From Reclinomonas americana ATCC 50394 (Eukaryota > Jakobida > Jakobea > Jakobida), in the NCBI GenBank assembly GCA_048213135.1, contig PS015009.1, positions 1,240,001 through 1,304,000 of the forward strand: a stretch of 64,000 nt of DNA, given 5' to 3'. The notes below the pieces were generated by a model, which had not been told where the DNA came from, ran no database searches, and saw nothing but the letters and a program-made list of their open reading frames with translations. How positions within the stretch are numbered: position 1 is the stretch's first letter; each line of letters opens with the position of its first letter. Positions 40,917 to 50,981 of the stretch are shown here, piece by piece. The translations under genes were made by a program, and so were the position numbers.

Positions 40917-42068
40917 CTATTTCAACTTTACCAGCCGTTCCGCGGCAGTATCAAGCACCGCTTCTGTTTTGGAAAAACAAAAACGGAGTACGCGGTTATC
41001 TGTAGCATTTTTATAAAACGCTGATACCGGTATGCTCGTCACGCCAAACTCTTTTGTCAATCTTACGGCAAAATCCATTTCCGTTTCATCGCTGATGTCA
41101 GCGTAGCTGTATAACTGGAAGTAACTTCCATATGAGGGCAGGGCTTTAAAAGGCGTTTGTTTCATCCGCTCAGCGAAATAATCCCGCTTGGCCTGCAGGC
41201 GGCTGCCCAATTGCAGGTACTGGTCTTTATGGCTTATAAATTCTGCCAGCGCTACCTGCAGCGGGCTGTTACAGGTAAAACAATTGAACTGGTGCACCTT
41301 CCTGAATTCTTTGGTCAGTGCAGGCGGCGCAACACAATAGCCGAGTTTCCATCCTGTACAGTCGTATACTTTGCCGAAAGAAAAGCAGACAAAACTCCGT
41401 TCATACAGGTCGGGATACTGTAACATGCTTAAATGCTGTTTGCCGTCGAATATGAGGTGTTCGTATACTTCATCGCTCAGGATAAATATACCGGTGCCGG
41501 TCACTATCGATCTCAGCTGTTCAATATCGGCGGGCTCAAGCACTACACCTGTTGGATTGTGTGGTGTGTTGAGCATGATCATTTTTGTTTTGGGCGTTAT
41601 TTTCTGCCTTACCATTTCCCAGTCGATGCGGTAGTCCGGGAAAACCAACGGAATCAGCACAGGCACACCACCATTGATCTCCACATTAGGGATATAACTG
41701 TCGTAGGCGGGTTCAAAAATGATCACTTCGTCGCCGGGTTGCAGCACTGTGGTAAGGGCTGTATAAATAGCATAGGTTCCGCCCGGTGTAATGGTGATCT
41801 CCGTTTCGGGATCCACCTTGTTGTTATAAAGCGAACTGATCTTTTCCGATAACCTTTCCCGCAGCAGCGGCAACCCGTTCATGTGAATATACTGGTTATA
41901 CCCTTCCTGCATGGCTTTGCTGACCAGGCCGGTCAATTCAGGGCTCATCGCGTAGTCGGGAAAACCCTGTCCCAGGTTAATGGCTTTATGCTGTGCCGCC
42001 AGCACACTCATGGTAGTGAAGATGGTGGTGTCAACGCCGGGAAGTTTACTTTTAATTTCAGGATGCAT
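40917..42068 (-). CDS. Class I/II PLP-dependent aminotransferase (methionine aminotransferase-like)
   Basis: A 383-residue fold type I enzyme of the YbdL/kynurenine aminotransferase group. It shows INLGQGFPDY, TPGGTYAIYTALTTVLQPGDEVIIFEPAYDSY (cofactor phosphate and ring contacts, read as blocks), NTPHNPTG, LSDEVYEHL with the ring-binding Asp, and SFGKVYDCTGWKLGY with the Schiff-base Lys. LRFCFSK near the end binds the substrate carboxylate. It likely transaminates methionine or aromatic amino acids. It precedes nothing obviously related and is 66 bases from manC on the same strand. Confidence 0.94.
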   Translation of the reverse strand: MHPEIKSKLPGVDTTIFTTMSVLAAQHKAINLGQGFPDYAMSPELTGLVSKAMQEGYNQYIHMNGLPLLRERLSEKISSLYNNKVDPETEITITPGGTYAIYTALTTVLQPGDEVIIFEPAYDSYIPNVEINGGVPVLIPLVFPDYRIDWEMVRQKITPKTKMIMLNTPHNPTGVVLEPADIEQLRSIVTGTGIFILSDEVYEHLIFDGKQHLSMLQYPDLYERSFVCFSFGKVYDCTGWKLGYCVAPPALTKEFRKVHQFNCFTCNSPLQVALAEFISHKDQYLQLGSRLQAKRDYFAERMKQTPFKALPSYGSYFQLYSYADISDETEMDFAVRLTKEFGVTSIPVSAFYKNATDNRVLRFCFSKTEAVLDTAAERLVKLK

Positions 42069-42134
42069 GAAGGAGGAAGTAAAAATTAAAAAATCAACAT
42101 TAAAAGACTGTTCCTCAGCGCCGCGAAGACAGGG

Positions 42135-43217
42135 TTAAAGATATTTGTCCCCTTTATTCCGTTTGATCTCCGATACATAATCCTTGATCTCCTGCTCCTT
42201 GTCTTTTTTACAGATCAGCAGTACATCATCCGTATCTACAATGATAAAATCGTCGAGGCCCTGTAGTACGATCAGCTTTTCATTCTCGGCGTGGATCATA
42301 TTATTGTTCGAATCATAAACAACAATATTGTCGCCGGCCACGGCATTGCCCAGGTAGTCTTTTTCAAGATTGTCGTAAGTACTGGCCCAGGTGCCCAGGT
42401 CACTCCAGCCGAAAGAAGAAGGGATCACGTATACATTGTCGGCCTTTTCCATCACGCCATAATCGATCGAAATGTTAACACACTGCGGGTATATTCTTTC
42501 AATCGCCGGCTTTTCCGAGGGTGTATTGAAGTGCATTTTTTCCGCGTCGAACACTTCCGCCATTTCGGGCAGGTGTTTTTCAAACGCTTTGATGATGTTC
42601 TTCACCTGCCATACGAATATGCCGGCGTTCCACAGGAAGTCGCCGCTGGCGATGAATGTTTTTGCCAGTTCCAGGTCGGGCTTTTCTATAAAGGCCTTTA
42701 CCTTATATACATTATCGGTAACCGTATGGGTTTCGTGCTGTATATAGCCATACCCGGTGTTGGGATAAGTCGGGTTGATCCCCAGTGTAACCAGGGCTTT
42801 GATATGGCTCGTAAAATGCAGGGCGTCTTTACACACATTAATAAATGCATCATCATCGGCAATGCGGTGATCTGCGGGGGCGCAAATAAGATTAGCCTCT
42901 TCGTCCAATTGCTGAAGTTTATACGCCACATAAGCCACGCAGGGTGCGGTGTTTTTACGGAAAGGCTCGCATAAGATGTTTTCTGCGGGAAGTTCGGGAA
43001 GTTGTTCCAGCACTTTGCCCTTGTACATCTCAAATGTAACTACATAAATATGCGAAGCGGGCACAAATTTGGCAAAGCGGTCATAAGTTGCCTGTATAAG
43101 GGTACGCCCTGTATTCAGTATGTCGAGGAATTGCTTGGGATGGTCTGTACGGCTGATCGGCCAGAACCTGCTGCCGATGCCGCCTGCCATTATCGCTACG
43201 TAATTTTTATTATTCAT
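42135..43217 (-). CDS. manC: Mannose-1-phosphate guanylyltransferase
   Basis: A 360-residue nucleotidyltransferase making GDP-mannose from mannose 1-phosphate and GTP. The signature is IMAGGIGSRFWPISRTDHPKQFL at the N-terminus. EPFRKNTAPC, GYGYIQ, VKAFIEKPD and SFGWSDLGTW follow in order, as in the GMP family. There is no fused isomerase domain, so it is the short form. It follows kdsD by 47 bases on the same strand, placing it in a small nucleotide-sugar operon for LPS or glycan synthesis. Confidence 0.95.
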   Translation of the reverse strand: MNNKNYVAIMAGGIGSRFWPISRTDHPKQFLDILNTGRTLIQATYDRFAKFVPASHIYVVTFEMYKGKVLEQLPELPAENILCEPFRKNTAPCVAYVAYKLQQLDEEANLICAPADHRIADDDAFINVCKDALHFTSHIKALVTLGINPTYPNTGYGYIQHETHTVTDNVYKVKAFIEKPDLELAKTFIASGDFLWNAGIFVWQVKNIIKAFEKHLPEMAEVFDAEKMHFNTPSEKPAIERIYPQCVNISIDYGVMEKADNVYVIPSSFGWSDLGTWASTYDNLEKDYLGNAVAGDNIVVYDSNNNMIHAENEKLIVLQGLDDFIIVDTDDVLLICKKDKEQEIKDYVSEIKRNKGDKYL

Positions 43218-43264
43218 AATTTCTCACAAGGCCGGGGCCGCTTATTTTATACAGATAGCAAGAA

Positions 43265-44236
43265 TTAAATAATACCTTCTTTTATAAGGTCATGCAAATG
43301 AATGATACCGGCATAGATGCCATTGTCTTCCACGATCAGCTGGCTGATGTTGGCTTCCTTCATCTGGTAAAGGGCTGTAACGGCGAGTTCGTCTTTACCG
43401 ATGCGTTTCGGGTTTTTGCTCATAATGTCTTCCGCCCCGAGGTTTTCAAAAGAATCCGTTTTTTCGAGCATTCGCCGCAGGTCGCCATCGGTAATAATGC
43501 CCAGGATACGCCGGTCTTCGTCGGTCACCACAGTTGTCCCCAGCCGTTTGTTCGTCATTTCCACGATAATGGTTTTGAGACTGTCGCCTGGTAATACGCG
43601 GGGTTGTGGATTGTTAGCCGACAGGTCCCCTACTTTCAGGTACAATTTCTTTCCAAGGGCGCCACCCGGGTGATAGCGGGCAAAGTCAGTGCCTTTAAAG
43701 CCTTTCAGTTCCATCAGGCATACCGCCAGGGCATCTCCCATCACCATTTGGGCCGTGGTACTGGTAGTTGGAGCAAGGTTATTGGGACAGGCTTCCTGCT
43801 CTATCGTAGTATTGAGTATAATATCGCAATTGCGGGCCAGGAAGGACTGAAGGTTACCCACCATCCCTATCAGCACATTACCAAAATTCTTTACAAAAGG
43901 CGTCAGCACTTTTATTTCGGGGCTGTCGCCGCTTTTACTGATAAGCAGTACCACATCGTCTTGTTGTATCATGCCCAGGTCGCCGTGTATGGCATCGGCG
44001 GCATGCATAAAAAGCGCGGGTGTTCCCGTGCTGTTAAGCGTAGCTACAATCTTCTGGGCAATGATGGCACTTTTCCCGATTCCGCTTACCACCAGTCTTC
44101 CCCTGCTGCCGGCAATGGTTTGCACGGCCTTAACGAAAGCCTCATCTGCAAAGGATTTCAGACCGTTTATGGCCTGGGCTTCCAGGTCAAATGTGCGGTG
44201 TGCATTGGCTATAATGGTTTGCGTATCCATGGTCAA
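43265..44236 (-). CDS. kdsD: Arabinose 5-phosphate isomerase (KdsD/KpsF/GutQ)
   Basis: A 323-residue two-part enzyme. The sugar isomerase (SIS) domain (about 35-170) has GRLVVSGIGKSAIIAQKIVATLNSTGTPALFMHAADAIHGDLG in blocks, including the active Lys and His residues. LLISKSGDSPE and ACPNNLAPTTST follow. A tandem CBS pair occupies about 200-323 (ITDGDLRRMLE, SQLIVEDNGIYAGIIHLHDLIKEG). It converts ribulose 5-phosphate to arabinose 5-phosphate, the first step of Kdo synthesis, and so links to kdsB. Two ATGs six bases apart could serve as start. Confidence 0.95.
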   Translation of the reverse strand: MTMDTQTIIANAHRTFDLEAQAINGLKSFADEAFVKAVQTIAGSRGRLVVSGIGKSAIIAQKIVATLNSTGTPALFMHAADAIHGDLGMIQQDDVVLLISKSGDSPEIKVLTPFVKNFGNVLIGMVGNLQSFLARNCDIILNTTIEQEACPNNLAPTTSTTAQMVMGDALAVCLMELKGFKGTDFARYHPGGALGKKLYLKVGDLSANNPQPRVLPGDSLKTIIVEMTNKRLGTTVVTDEDRRILGIITDGDLRRMLEKTDSFENLGAEDIMSKNPKRIGKDELAVTALYQMKEANISQLIVEDNGIYAGIIHLHDLIKEGII

Positions 44237-44407
44237 TGCGCAAACCTACCGCAATTCATCCACAATGCAAAGTATGTATTGGAGGGTGGTGAAATACCGG
44301 TAAGAAGCGCCGGAATTAATCGATGGGTTTCTTTGAAATCTGGCGATCTTTTGTTACCTTAAATAATCAGAATAAATCGTTAAAAGCGCTATTCTGAACT
44401 GCATGGG

Positions 44408-44439
44408 TTTGATATTGCGACAGCTTTACATTAATTTCG
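44408..44439 (+). promoter_or_regulatory. Candidate Bacteroidota promoter for recQ
   Basis: TTTG at 44408-44411 is followed after 20 bases by TAATTTCG at 44432-44439, seven of eight matches to TAnnTTTG. This is close to the known spacing for this phylum and lies about 70 bases before the recQ ATG. Confidence 0.5.
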
Positions 44440-44507
44440 CTGCCCTTCAAAAACAGCGGTAAACAGCTATTTCACCGTGAGACCAAACCTATGGGAATGC
44501 AATAATT

Positions 44508-46799
44508 ATGGCAACAGCGAAAGCAAAGACAAAACAGGCAACCAAAACAGCGGCGGCTAAATCTCCCAAACAACCGGCAATAAAAACTGCGGTCAAACTC
44601 AGTTCCGGCGATCTGGCAGCCCAGTTACAATATCAATTCGGGTTCGACGGTTTTAAAGGCCCCCAGGAAAGCATCATACAAAACCTGCTGGCAGGTAAAG
44701 ACACTTTTGTGATTATGCCCACCGGCGGCGGCAAAAGCCTCTGTTACCAGTTACCCGCTATCATCAGCGAAGGGGTAGCCATCATTGTTTCTCCGCTTAT
44801 CGCCTTAATGAAGAACCAGGTTGACCTGGTACGCAGTTACAGCAGCAAAGACGATGTAGCGCACTTTCTCAACAGCACATTAAATAAAGGACAACAGAAA
44901 GTGGTGAAAGATGATCTTGTGTCGGGCAAAACCAAAATGCTTTACGTAGCCCCGGAAACCATGACGAAAGAAGAGAACATCGCTTTCTTCAAAGAACTGA
45001 CCATTTCCTTTTTTGCCGTTGATGAGGCGCATTGCATTTCAGAATGGGGGCACGACTTCAGGCCCGAATACCGCAGGCTGAGAGAGATGATGGATATGAT
45101 CAATGAGAGCATACCCGTTATCGCGTTAACAGCTACCGCCACACCAAAAGTGCAGAGCGATATTATCAAGAACCTGGGGTTGCGTAACCCGGTTACCTTC
45201 ATCTCTTCGTTTAACCGCCCCAACCTGTATTACGAAATACAGCCCAAGATCAATAAAGACCAGACCAATAAAAGCATTGTTCGCTTTATACAGCAGCATA
45301 AAAATAAAAGCGGTATTATTTATACCCTCAACCGTAAAACCACGGAAGAGCTGGCGCAGATGCTGGTGGCCAACGGTACCAAAGCCGTAGCGTATCATGC
45401 AGGGCTTGATGCCAAACTGCGAGCCGACCGGCAGGACCAGTTCCTTAATGAGGATGTGGACGTTATTGTAGCCACCATCGCTTTTGGTATGGGTATCGAC
45501 AAACCGGATGTGCGCTTTGTGATCCATTATAATATTCCCAAGTCCATTGAAAACTATTACCAGGAAACTGGACGTGCCGGACGTGATGGCATGGAAGGAA
45601 AATGTATCCTGTACTATTCTCACAAAGATGTGGCCAAGCTGGAACACCTGATGCGTGACAAACCGCTCAGTGAAAGAGAAGTGGGCGCCCAGCTGATCAA
45701 CGAAACGGTTGCCTATGCGGAAAGCAGTGTTTGCCGCCGCAAGATCCTGCTGCATTATTTTGGTGAAGACTATGACGACAAAAAGAGTTGCGGGCAATGC
45801 GATAACTGTCTTAACCCGAAAGAGAAAATAGAGGCCCGCGACAGTGCCGTTACTGTTCTTAAAGTTGTAAAAGCACTGGAAGAACGCTTCCCGGCAGAAT
45901 ATGTATTGCTCATTTTGCTGGGCAAGGCCACGCCACAGGTAAAAATGTACCGCCACGATGCATTGGATGTATTTGCCAGCGGAAACGACCAGGAACCCCA
46001 TTACTGGAACAGCCTGATCAGGCAATTGCTGCTGGCCGGGTTCATTGCCAAAGACATTGAGGAATACGGATTACTGAAATTCACGAAAGCCGGTCTGGCA
46101 TTCCTGAAAAAACCAACCTCTTTCCCGATTGTACTCAACAATCTTTTTGAAGATGCCAATGCAGACGATGAGGAGAATGAACAGGCCGCGGCGGCTTCCG
46201 GAGCTACCGACGAAAAGCTGGTAGAAATGTTGAAAGAATTGCGTAAAAAAGTAGCTAAGGAAAAGAATCTCCCTCCTTTCGTGATCTTCCTCGAAAGCAG
46301 TCTTGAAGATATGGCTACCATGTATCCCACTTCCATTACGGAACTGGAAAAGATCAGTGGCGTAAGTAAGGGCAAGGCCCTGCGTTATGGAAAACCATTC
46401 CTGGACATGATCACCAAATACGTGGAAGAGAATGATATTGTGAGGCCCGATGACTTCGTCATGAAAAGCGTGGCCAATAAAAACAATAATAAAATCTTCA
46501 TCATCCAGAATGTAGACAAGAAGATCCCGTTGGAAACCCTGGCCCGTAACCGCGATCTGCGTATCGATGAATTACTGGAAGAAATGGAAACCATCGTTGC
46601 CAGCGGCACCAAACTCAACCTGGATTATGCCATCGATGAGATGGTGGATGAATACGAACAGGATGAGATCATGGATTATTTTAAAAGCTGCGAAACCTCA
46701 TCCCTGCAGGTAGCGCAGGAAGAGCTGGCCGACAGTAATTTTAACTGGGAACAATTGAAACTGATGCGTATCAAGTTCCTGTGCGAATACGGAAACTGA
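44508..46799 (+). CDS. recQ: ATP-dependent DNA helicase RecQ
   Basis: A 763-residue 3'-5' helicase for recombination and fork repair. After a Lys/Ala-rich tail of about 30 residues come the helicase motifs: Walker A TGGGKSLCYQLPA, DEAHCISEWGHDFRPEY (motif II and aromatic loop), ALTATATP (III), and QETGRAGRDG (VI). The RQC zinc site follows (CRRKILLHYFG...CGQCDNC), then an HRDC domain (about 565-650, PPFVIFLESSLEDMATMYP). A C-terminal helical extension with IPLETLARNRDLRIDELLEEME is normal in this phylum. Convergent with the phytase gene; the terminator overlaps the phytase stop. Confidence 0.97.
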   Translation: MATAKAKTKQATKTAAAKSPKQPAIKTAVKLSSGDLAAQLQYQFGFDGFKGPQESIIQNLLAGKDTFVIMPTGGGKSLCYQLPAIISEGVAIIVSPLIALMKNQVDLVRSYSSKDDVAHFLNSTLNKGQQKVVKDDLVSGKTKMLYVAPETMTKEENIAFFKELTISFFAVDEAHCISEWGHDFRPEYRRLREMMDMINESIPVIALTATATPKVQSDIIKNLGLRNPVTFISSFNRPNLYYEIQPKINKDQTNKSIVRFIQQHKNKSGIIYTLNRKTTEELAQMLVANGTKAVAYHAGLDAKLRADRQDQFLNEDVDVIVATIAFGMGIDKPDVRFVIHYNIPKSIENYYQETGRAGRDGMEGKCILYYSHKDVAKLEHLMRDKPLSEREVGAQLINETVAYAESSVCRRKILLHYFGEDYDDKKSCGQCDNCLNPKEKIEARDSAVTVLKVVKALEERFPAEYVLLILLGKATPQVKMYRHDALDVFASGNDQEPHYWNSLIRQLLLAGFIAKDIEEYGLLKFTKAGLAFLKKPTSFPIVLNNLFEDANADDEENEQAAAASGATDEKLVEMLKELRKKVAKEKNLPPFVIFLESSLEDMATMYPTSITELEKISGVSKGKALRYGKPFLDMITKYVEENDIVRPDDFVMKSVANKNNNKIFIIQNVDKKIPLETLARNRDLRIDELLEEMETIVASGTKLNLDYAIDEMVDEYEQDEIMDYFKSCETSSLQVAQEELADSNFNWEQLKLMRIKFLCEYGN

Positions 46800-46825
46800 C
46801 CAGTTTTTATTTTTTATCATATTAC

Positions 46826-46857
46826 AAGGTCCGGCGAATGCCGGATCTTTATTTTTT
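46826..46857. terminator. Rho-independent terminator of recQ
   Basis: AAGGTCCGGC and GCCGGATCTT form a 10-bp stem with one G-T pair and a GAAT loop, followed by TTTATTTTTT. The phytase stop codon on the other strand lies at its end. Confidence 0.85.
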
Positions 46858-47910
46858 AATACGCAGCCCTGCATACCCCGCAATGTCTTTCCACCGGTAG
46901 TATTGAAAAGTTCTGTCGGTACTCATAGCCACAAAAAGCCCGCCTTCAAATCCGGGCAATGAAACAGAAGTAACGTCACTGCCATCGCTCTGGTTGGTGG
47001 ATACGGGTACAGAAGCTATCCTGGTATGCAGGTGAGGATTCCCTGTTGTTCCTTCTCTCGGGTAAATGTTGAAACGGTTCGCCGACTGGTCAGACACCAG
47101 TATATAACCTGTACCATCGGGGAATGTATAAATAGAGATCCCTTCATTGTCTTCTTTAAATTCCGACACACCAAACAGCGCCAGTTCTTCATTCCCTTTT
47201 TGCGGATCAGCATAGTATTTGCGGATACCGAATTGCTCGTCTGAATAGTAGATATAACCCAGTTCATTGTCCACCGCTATCGATTCAATTTCTTTCTTCC
47301 CGCTGAAGGCGCCGAATTTCCGCACCAGCTGCAGGGCAACTTTTCCATTATCATCTACCAATCGGTATTGCCAGAGATAGGAATCTGAAGGGCCGGTTTT
47401 CCTGCCAACGATCACGAATTTTGCCCCGTCTGCCGGCCTTGTATAGACGGAAACACCCATTGGTTTTTTTTCTTTTTCATCAGTAAATACTTCCAGCCCG
47501 CCACCATCGATTTCCTGCAGACCGGGAAGAGCATAGAACCGGAGCTTGCTGGTCTCTCTTTCTGTAACAATGGCAATATCTGTTGGTTTGCCTTTTAGCA
47601 ACATGTCGTAAACGATATCTGCGTTATTGGGCCTTTGTAACCCCACAACCTTATTGATGATCTTTCCCTGGAGGTTGAAAGCATACAATCCACCGCCGGT
47701 TTCTTTATCGGTACCAATGATGAGGCTCTTCGACAGATCCGTTTTACTGATCCATATGGCGGGATCGTCTGTATCAAAAACTACTTTTTCCGTAACAACT
47801 GCAGGCTGAACGCTGCCGGGAACAACAGCCGCTTTCTTAGGTCCGTTACAGGCTCCCGCGAACAGGGAAATGCTGATAAAAAAAACAGAACGTGTCATAG
47901 ATGTTATCAT
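46849..47910 (-). CDS. Beta-propeller phytase, lipoprotein
   Basis: A 353-residue exported phosphatase that removes phosphate from phytate. Lipobox LFAGAC puts the acylated Cys near residue 21. The propeller begins with TDDPAIWI, the calcium-binding signature of these phytases. It continues with GTDKETGGGLYAFNLQGK, RPNNADIVYD, and ESIAVDNELGYIYYSDEQFGIRKYYADP, blade motifs with active acidic residues. It starts 64 bases after the stop of a TonB-dependent receptor on the same strand. The pair suggests import of phytate or inositol phosphates and surface hydrolysis. Confidence 0.93.
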   Translation of the reverse strand: MITSMTRSVFFISISLFAGACNGPKKAAVVPGSVQPAVVTEKVVFDTDDPAIWISKTDLSKSLIIGTDKETGGGLYAFNLQGKIINKVVGLQRPNNADIVYDMLLKGKPTDIAIVTERETSKLRFYALPGLQEIDGGGLEVFTDEKEKKPMGVSVYTRPADGAKFVIVGRKTGPSDSYLWQYRLVDDNGKVALQLVRKFGAFSGKKEIESIAVDNELGYIYYSDEQFGIRKYYADPQKGNEELALFGVSEFKEDNEGISIYTFPDGTGYILVSDQSANRFNIYPREGTTGNPHLHTRIASVPVSTNQSDGSDVTSVSLPGFEGGLFVAMSTDRTFQYYRWKDIAGYAGLRIKK

Positions 47911-47974
47911 GCAACATCAGTATGACCGGTGATCATACTGATGTTTTGATCAATTATTTAAAATTAAGAACCGC

Positions 47975-50833
47975 TTATTTGATAAGATCGAATTTAATAC
48001 CCAGGTTAAATTTCGGGCCATAAAATTCCGCCTGTGCCGTTCTTGACTTTTCGCCCTGGTAATAACGCAGCGGCTGGTTGGTCAGGTTATTGGCTTCCGC
48101 GAATACCCTCCATTTGGGTGTAATGGCGTAAGACGCATTGGCATCCAGGAAGAACTGTTTGCCATAATAGCGGTCATAAAAACTATCCTGGTTATAACCA
48201 CCGTCATCGCTGTCGTCAATATAAGAAGAGGTATAGTTACCTGAGAGACGAACCACCAGCCTTTTATTTTCGTAAGAAAGTGAAGTGTTGAAGATGCTGG
48301 GTGCCGCGCCGGGCAGCTTTACATTACTGCGTACCAGGTTGCCGGAAGGATCGTAGATGCCCTTGGCTTTGGAATGTGTATAGGTATAGTTAAAGTATAC
48401 ACCGAAGCCTTTCCAAAAGCCGGGCAGAAAATCGAGTTGGCGTTGCAGGGCCACCTCAAAACCAAATACAGTGGCGCCATCACCATTTCTGCGCTGGGAA
48501 AAATTCCAGTTGTCGCCTGCGTTAATAGGATTTTTAACTCCGGGAAAATCCGCGGCAAACTCATCATGTGTGTAAGAACCGTCGATATACGTATAAAAAA
48601 AGTTATCGAGTTTTTTATAGAACAAGCCGCCGGAAACAAGACCTACCGATTTAAAATAGTTTTCGATCATAATATCGAAATTGGCAGACCGTACGGGTTC
48701 GAGCGATGGATTACCTGCGCTCAGTTCCGCGTCACCTGGTTTTACATTGAAGTAAGGCACCAGGTCATAATATTTAGGCCGGGCCAGGGAATTGGTCCAT
48801 GCGGCTTTAAGCACCAGGCGGTTGGTGATGTTGTATTTCAGGTTGATGCCGGGCAATACATCAGTGTAATTATTTTTTAATGACGCAGTACCTTTAAACT
48901 GATCATCGTCTTCTACGATGTTACCTGTATAGTCGATAGAAGTATGTTCTACACGGATACCCAGTTTCACCGACAGCTTTTCGGTGATGTATTGTTTCAG
49001 CTCGGCGAAACCAGCCGTGATGTTCTCTTTAGCGCTGTAATTACCGGCAAGGTATTCGGCCGGGGCGTCGGTCTCAGTAAACAAAGCGGGGTCTTTAAAT
49101 TGTTGTCCGCCCAGGAACTCCGGCGTAATAAACTGACCGGCGATGTATTTGCTGCCGGGATAATATTTGCTGTCTGTTTTATCGATCAGTGGCAGCAGGC
49201 TGATGTTGCCGAATGATGTTTTGGGTGCATATTCGAAAAACGTATTGTTACGGGCTTTCTTTTTCGACCTTAACCTGCCACCAAATTTCAATGTACCTTT
49301 TTGTGCGGGAATAACGGAAAGCGGCAATTCAAAATTCAGTTTTGCATTGATGTCCCTTTCATACTGGTCCTGGAATTGTTCAGAGAGCTCACCAAGACGG
49401 GTATACGCGGTAAGAGCGGTGTTATCTGTCAGCAACGGAAATTCCTGGTCGCTGATATCCTGTGTAATAGTAATGCTTCTTCTCCCCATGGCGATATATC
49501 TTTCATGCGGTCTTTTTTCCGAAGCTTTGGCCAGTTGCAGGCTCCAGTTGGTGCGGAGCCTTCCGAAAAGGTGATCGCCTTTCAGCGAGATGGAACGTAC
49601 ACGCTGATCTTCCAGGCGGCGCTTCTCGTTGCGGTTGTCATCAAGCCCTCCTTTTGTCTGGCGCAATACTTCACCATTTTTATACCCGGTGATATTGCCG
49701 CCGGCATCATAAATAAGATCGGATGGTGTTGGATTTTCCGCATCACCGCGGTAACGGTGACGCAGGCGGAAACGGTTCTCTTTATCGTCTCTCCAGTTAT
49801 AACTTCCGGTGAGTGTGATCGTGTTCAAAGGGTCGATCTTGTAATCGAATGTAAGCGCAGCGCTTCTCCTGATACGGAGTTCGTTGTAAATACGAACATC
49901 ATGATCGCTCACGAACATTTTACCATTCTGATCTTTTGACCATACAGCTTCCACATCATCGGAACCGAATTTATTACGGTTGAAAGAACCGCTGAATACA
50001 AAGCCCAGTTTGTCTTTGGCAAAACGGCGGCCTATAACCAGGTTAGCGGTGCCGTTAAAACCATCGTCCCTTATCGGGCTGAAACCACCAGCCACTGTAC
50101 CGGATATCCTCAGGCCGTTGGGAGCTGTACGGGTAACCAGGTTCACGGAACCCCCGATAGCATCTGCATCCATATCGGCGGTAAGTGTTTTGTTTACCTC
50201 CACGGTTTGTACCATATCGGAAGGGATCAGGTCCATTTGTACGCGGCGGTTATCGCCTTCGGCGGAAGGAATGCGTTCGCCGTTAAAGGTTACCGAATTG
50301 AATTCGGGTCCCATTCCCCTGATCACGATATTTCTTGCTTCGCCCTGGTCGTTCTGCATAGTGATGCCGGGTACACGTTTGATGGCATCGCCGATATTAG
50401 CATCCGGAAAACGGCCGATCTGGTCGGCACTGATGATGTTGGTTACATTATCACTGTTGCGTTGCTGGTTGAGCGCTTTCGCCTGTCCTTTCAACCTGTC
50501 ACCCAGTACGATCACATTGTTCAGTGACACTACGCCGGATTGAAGTTTTGCAGTGAACTCGGTTACGTTACCACTGTTGGTAAACTCATATTTATAATCC
50601 TGGTAACCGATATAGGTGATGATGGCGGTGTGTTTACCGGCAGGCACGTTATACAGTACAGCCACCCCTTCGCTGCCGGTAACGGCTTTATAATTCTTGT
50701 CTTCCAGTAATACACTCGCCCCGGGAAGCAGCAGGTTTTGTTCATCAACAACTTTGATCTTTACGATCCCTTTTTGTGCGGCCGCGGAGAATACAATAAT
50801 AACCAGCGCCGCCAGGGCAAATAACTGTTTCAT
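47975..50833 (-). CDS. TonB-dependent receptor, probably for phytate or inositol phosphates
   Basis: A 952-residue outer-membrane receptor with signal peptide (LFALAALVIIVFSAAAQ). A carboxypeptidase-like domain (about 20-105, VVDEQNLLLPGASVLLEDKN) is followed by a plug (about 115-240). The plug has VTNIISADQIGRFPDANIGDAIKRVPGITMQND in blocks and IRGMGPEFNSVTFNGERIPS. The 22-strand barrel occupies the rest, ending in FNLGIKFDLIK. Neighbour of a beta-propeller phytase, so the substrate is inferred from context. There is no SusD-like partner, which fits a non-glycan substrate. Confidence 0.94.
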   Translation of the reverse strand: MKQLFALAALVIIVFSAAAQKGIVKIKVVDEQNLLLPGASVLLEDKNYKAVTGSEGVAVLYNVPAGKHTAIITYIGYQDYKYEFTNSGNVTEFTAKLQSGVVSLNNVIVLGDRLKGQAKALNQQRNSDNVTNIISADQIGRFPDANIGDAIKRVPGITMQNDQGEARNIVIRGMGPEFNSVTFNGERIPSAEGDNRRVQMDLIPSDMVQTVEVNKTLTADMDADAIGGSVNLVTRTAPNGLRISGTVAGGFSPIRDDGFNGTANLVIGRRFAKDKLGFVFSGSFNRNKFGSDDVEAVWSKDQNGKMFVSDHDVRIYNELRIRRSAALTFDYKIDPLNTITLTGSYNWRDDKENRFRLRHRYRGDAENPTPSDLIYDAGGNITGYKNGEVLRQTKGGLDDNRNEKRRLEDQRVRSISLKGDHLFGRLRTNWSLQLAKASEKRPHERYIAMGRRSITITQDISDQEFPLLTDNTALTAYTRLGELSEQFQDQYERDINAKLNFELPLSVIPAQKGTLKFGGRLRSKKKARNNTFFEYAPKTSFGNISLLPLIDKTDSKYYPGSKYIAGQFITPEFLGGQQFKDPALFTETDAPAEYLAGNYSAKENITAGFAELKQYITEKLSVKLGIRVEHTSIDYTGNIVEDDDQFKGTASLKNNYTDVLPGINLKYNITNRLVLKAAWTNSLARPKYYDLVPYFNVKPGDAELSAGNPSLEPVRSANFDIMIENYFKSVGLVSGGLFYKKLDNFFYTYIDGSYTHDEFAADFPGVKNPINAGDNWNFSQRRNGDGATVFGFEVALQRQLDFLPGFWKGFGVYFNYTYTHSKAKGIYDPSGNLVRSNVKLPGAAPSIFNTSLSYENKRLVVRLSGNYTSSYIDDSDDGGYNQDSFYDRYYGKQFFLDANASYAITPKWRVFAEANNLTNQPLRYYQGEKSRTAQAEFYGPKFNLGIKFDLIK

Positions 50834-50981
50834 ACTTCAGTTGGATTGGGTTAAAAGAGAAGGCGCAAATGTAGACCTCGGCTTTACAATCCCGGGCTCA
50901 GGCACGTTATGCTTTTCTTTCGAAAATGTTATGAAATGATGAACAGGAAGAAATGTATATATGTCTCGTTTGTTATAAAAG

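Noticed and set aside
40917-42068. Aminotransferase as the missing KdnA of the Kdo8N pathway
   Set aside because: Motifs place it with methionine/kynurenine aminotransferases, not the DegT-type fold of KdnA, and it is on the opposite strand.
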